From Clostridiales bacterium (GTDB taxonomy: Bacteria; Bacillota; Clostridia; Christensenellales; CAG-138), in NCBI GenBank assembly GCA_009779405.1, contig WREI01000014.1:1-42455 (forward strand): a DNA stretch of 42,455 nt, written 5' to 3'. Within the stretch, counting starts at the first letter, position 1; each line of letters opens with the position of its first letter. The notes beneath the pieces are model-generated. The model did not search any database. It worked only from the letters and a program-made list of their open reading frames with translations, and was not told where the DNA came from. Of this stretch, positions 40,808 to 42,455 are shown piece after piece. The position numbers and the translations under genes are program-made.

Positions 40808-40981
40808 ATGCAAACCATCAAACAATTCGAGCCACTATTCGGTGAATGGCAGGCGGAAAGCTTAATCGGTGTAGGCAGCTTTGGGCGTGTCTACAAATCA
40901 GCGTCGCACTCAACCACGAGTGCGACTTATTTGTCGCAGAATTGCTTTGGGAAACGAAAATTTTTGCCGAAGTCCTTATAG
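40808..40981 (+). pseudogene. Truncated sixth kinase gene
   Basis: Starts TIKQFEPLFGEWQAESLIGV, then GSFGRVYKS, exactly like the other kinases, then loses similarity right after the glycine loop and stops after 57 codons (KRKFLPKSL). A perfect hairpin, GTCGCACTC/GAGTGCGAC, lies at the breakpoint, and mobile-element genes follow. The kinase was cut by insertion or recombination. Too short for the ORF track. Confidence 0.8.
40903..40926. other. Hairpin at the kinase 6 breakpoint
   Basis: GTCGCACTC-AACCAC-GAGTGCGAC, a perfect 9-bp stem directly after the last kinase-like codon. A shorter copy of its stem (TTGTCGCAG) follows. Candidate end of the integrated element or recombination site. Confidence 0.4.
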
Positions 40982-41017
40982 GGGGACAGCCAAGGGCGCG
41001 TTTTACAAATATTTTGC

Positions 41018-41046
41018 TTGCAAGGCGAACGTTTGTTCGGTATAAT
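41018..41046 (+). promoter_or_regulatory. Promoter overlapped by a LexA-type SOS box
   Basis: -35 TTGCAA (41018-41023), 17-base spacer, -10 TATAAT (41041-41046). The spacer contains CGAAC-GTTT-GTTCG (41026-41039), a perfect match to the Gram-positive LexA/DinR box CGAACN4GTTCG. The position would block RNA polymerase when LexA is bound, so the downstream genes are probably DNA-damage inducible. Confidence 0.78.
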
Positions 41047-41089
41047 TCTTCGTATCTTGAAAGGAACCGACGAAGGGATGATACAAATC

Positions 41090-41284
41090 ATGAAAATTGA
41101 AAGTATGGATGAAACAGCGTTTGACCATGTGAAATGCCCGCAGTGCCATAAAAAACTCTGTGGGAAGCCGAAGGGAACACGTGTAAGCGTTTTGCACTTT
41201 GCAAAAGTTATTCATGAAAGTCCGTTGCTGTTCACCTGCCGTCGTTGCGGACACCACTACCTTGTAAGCACCCTTGCAGAATAG
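41090..41284 (+). CDS. Small zinc-ribbon protein of the right-hand mobile element
   Basis: 64 residues from the ATG at 41090 (an in-frame ATG at 41078 is an alternative). Two Cys pairs, VKCPQCHKKL and FTCRRCGHHY, frame a four-Cys zinc ribbon, similar in plan to the small KTR/Com-like proteins of Tn916-type elements. It is the first gene behind the LexA-box promoter. Function unknown. The 190 bases after it (41285-41474) contain no gene I can support. Confidence 0.7.
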   Translation: MKIESMDETAFDHVKCPQCHKKLCGKPKGTRVSVLHFAKVIHESPLLFTCRRCGHHYLVSTLAE

Positions 41285-41474
41285 ATTTTTCTGCAAACTG
41301 AAAAAATCAAATACCATAGATCGACTTAGTTGATGGGAACGAGCCGCCGGACAGGTGGGACAGGCACGGGAGACAGAACGCTTCACTTTAGCGCGAGTGC
41401 CTGACCGAAGCAAGCCGGAAAAGAGCCTATACCATCTTGGCAAAGAGCCGAGATAGGACGAGGACTGTCGCGCC

Positions 41475-41518
41475 GAGCATGACAAGTAGCTTTTAAGCTA
41501 TTGCGTCATGCTCTTTTT
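41475..41518 (+). terminator. Strong rho-independent terminator
   Basis: GAGCATGAC and GTCATGCTC form a 9-bp outer stem with an inner TAGC/GCTA stem, followed by TTTTTCTTT. It separates the zinc-ribbon transcript from the sigma-factor gene. Confidence 0.88.
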
Positions 41519-41647
41519 CTTTGTCTGAAAAGTGCTGACCCGACCGCTTGAAAGCGGGAAGGACAGCATGAAATACGGGTACGCCCGCGCGCCGCCTTTT
41601 CTCCAATCAGATTTTGGATTTTTCAAAACAGATTGGAGGAAAGACAA

Positions 41648-42109
41648 ATGCAAGAACAAAAATATCAAATCAATGTTAACGGCAATCTCGTTGAGGTGTC
41701 GGAGGAAGTCTATCGTTCGTATTACCGTTCCAAACGGCGTGACAGGTATTACGAGCGTGATATCAAAACAGAAACCGCCGTGCGGGATGAAAATGGAACG
41801 GTTAGCGGGGTCAGGCCGGCCAAGGAAGATTCCCTGGATCGCTTGCTGATAGCAGGCGCGGATTATGCGGACGAAAGCGTGAACGTGGAAGCGGATGCTA
41901 TCCGCACAGTAATGGCGGGGGCGCTGCATGAGGCATTGGAACTGCTGACGGAGGCGGAGCGGGAGCTTGTGGATGCCCTGTTCTTCTCAAATAGCGGTGC
42001 CGGTATGACTGAACGCGAATATGCGGCGTTAAGTGGCATCCCACAAAAGACCATCAATGACCGCAAAACCAGAATTATCATCAAACTCAGAAAACTTTTG
42101 GAAAGTTGA
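41648..42109 (+). CDS. Sigma-70-like regulator of a conjugative element
   Basis: 153 residues from the ATG at 41648 (GGAGGA eight bases upstream). The N-terminal part (YQINVNGNLVEVSEEVYRSY, YYRSKRRDRYYERDI) is the typical start of sigma factors of clostridial conjugative elements; the C-terminal 60 residues (LLTEAERELVDALFF, MTEREYAALSGIPQKTINDR, KTRIIIKLRKLL) form a sigma region 4-like helix-turn-helix. Region 2 is not recognisable, so it may be a regulator rather than a full sigma factor. A short hairpin, GTGAGAGG/CCTCTCAC, follows at 42150. Confidence 0.82.
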   Translation: MQEQKYQINVNGNLVEVSEEVYRSYYRSKRRDRYYERDIKTETAVRDENGTVSGVRPAKEDSLDRLLIAGADYADESVNVEADAIRTVMAGALHEALELLTEAERELVDALFFSNSGAGMTEREYAALSGIPQKTINDRKTRIIIKLRKLLES

Positions 42110-42149
42110 AAAAATATCCGCTCAAAGTATCCGGCCCAATGGAAAGTAA

Positions 42150-42175
42150 GTGAGAGGGTATTGCAATCCTCTCAC
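42150..42175. other. Hairpin after the sigma-like gene
   Basis: GTGAGAGG-N10-CCTCTCAC, an 8-bp perfect stem without a T-run. The bases after it, up to the window end, are non-coding on inspection: CCCCGG/CCGGGG (42275-42294) and CCGGC/GCCGG (42431-42448) are further stems, and the final GGGGGGAGC looks like the ribosome site of a gene starting beyond the window. Confidence 0.5.
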
Positions 42176-42455
42176 AGCTCCTTGACAAACACCCGGCGCC
42201 TAACACATCAGGTGCCGAGTCATACAGGCAACACCGGGTACATACCCGCACGGTGCCGCGCGCCAAGACCCCCACCCCGGTCACAAGGCCGGGGGCGGGG
42301 CGAGCGCCCGACCTTCTTTGCGAAAAGAGAGCTTCGGCAGACACAAGGCATCGTGCGATTATGATACTTCCCCGAACCTGACTGTAAGGGGGCCGCGGTA
42401 GTAGGGATAACGCGCGGCGGAAGCATCGTCCCGGCTGAAAAAGGCCGGGGGGAGC

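Noticed and set aside
41570-41640. ATG reading MKYGYAR before the sigma-like gene, as in resolvase N-termini
   Set aside because: Only seven residues agree; the frame then runs into unrelated sequence over the sigma-like gene. Possibly a leader peptide, but not supportable as a gene.

Overview
The window looks like an accessory region of an uncultured gut-type Clostridia (Bacillota) chromosome, at about 50% G+C. This is inferred from gene content: clostridial mobilizable-element genes at both ends, a Firmicutes-style type VII secretion (T7SS) locus, a LexA-type box, and frequent GTG/TTG starts behind good Shine-Dalgarno sites. No rRNA, tRNA or CRISPR array was recognised.

Layout. (1) 1-4.05 kb: mobilizable-element module on the + strand: an ArdA/YodL-like protein, a MobC-like protein, two Cys-rich paralogues, a CD1845-type membrane protein and a MOBP relaxase, followed by a hairpin cluster and three DnaA-box-like sites. 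(2) 4.4-10.4 kb: a tightly packed seven-gene minus-strand operon under a near-consensus promoter. It encodes a Zn-finger/HTH/Nudix-like protein, a BspA-type LRR protein, a Nudix-like hydrolase, an MraZ-like protein, a zinc ribbon, a HEAT-repeat protein and a membrane DnaJ-type Zn protein. I know of no described system with this composition. It lies between the intact relaxase 3' end and a second, decayed copy of that 3' end in the same orientation. (3) 10.8-15.7 kb: a complete diversity-generating retroelement (DGR) on the minus strand. The target is a membrane-anchored NACHT-type NTPase with a C-terminal variable lectin-like domain, followed by an Avd-type accessory protein, the template repeat and the reverse transcriptase. 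(4) 16.0-16.85 kb: a serine DNA invertase gene followed by two inverted 24-bp dyad sites that flank a promoter-bearing segment of about 130 bp, a candidate invertible promoter between the DGR and the T7SS. (5) 16.9-27.1 kb: a compact T7SS operon (EssC with FHA domains and three P-loops, an EsaB/YukD-like protein, three WXG100 proteins, and three effectors that share one N-terminal domain but end in M23, lipase and M15 domains). (6) 27.3-41 kb: a membrane PP2C phosphatase and five tandem Ser/Thr kinases with near-constant kinase domains but unrelated ectodomains, then a truncated sixth kinase. (7) 41-42.5 kb: mobile-element genes again (zinc ribbon behind a LexA-box promoter, sigma-70-like factor).

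How it may work together (inference). The kinases and phosphatase probably form a reversible phospho-switch acting on the secretion machine. Their juxtamembrane linkers carry eleven copies of a [DE]xT[VIA][SGD][LVI]F motif that resembles the ETTSVF phospho-Thr motif bound by the FHA domain of GarA/OdhI, and EssC carries FHA domains. The region combines three diversification modes within 30 kb: targeted hypermutation (DGR), probable DNA inversion, and duplication with swapping of kinase ectodomains.
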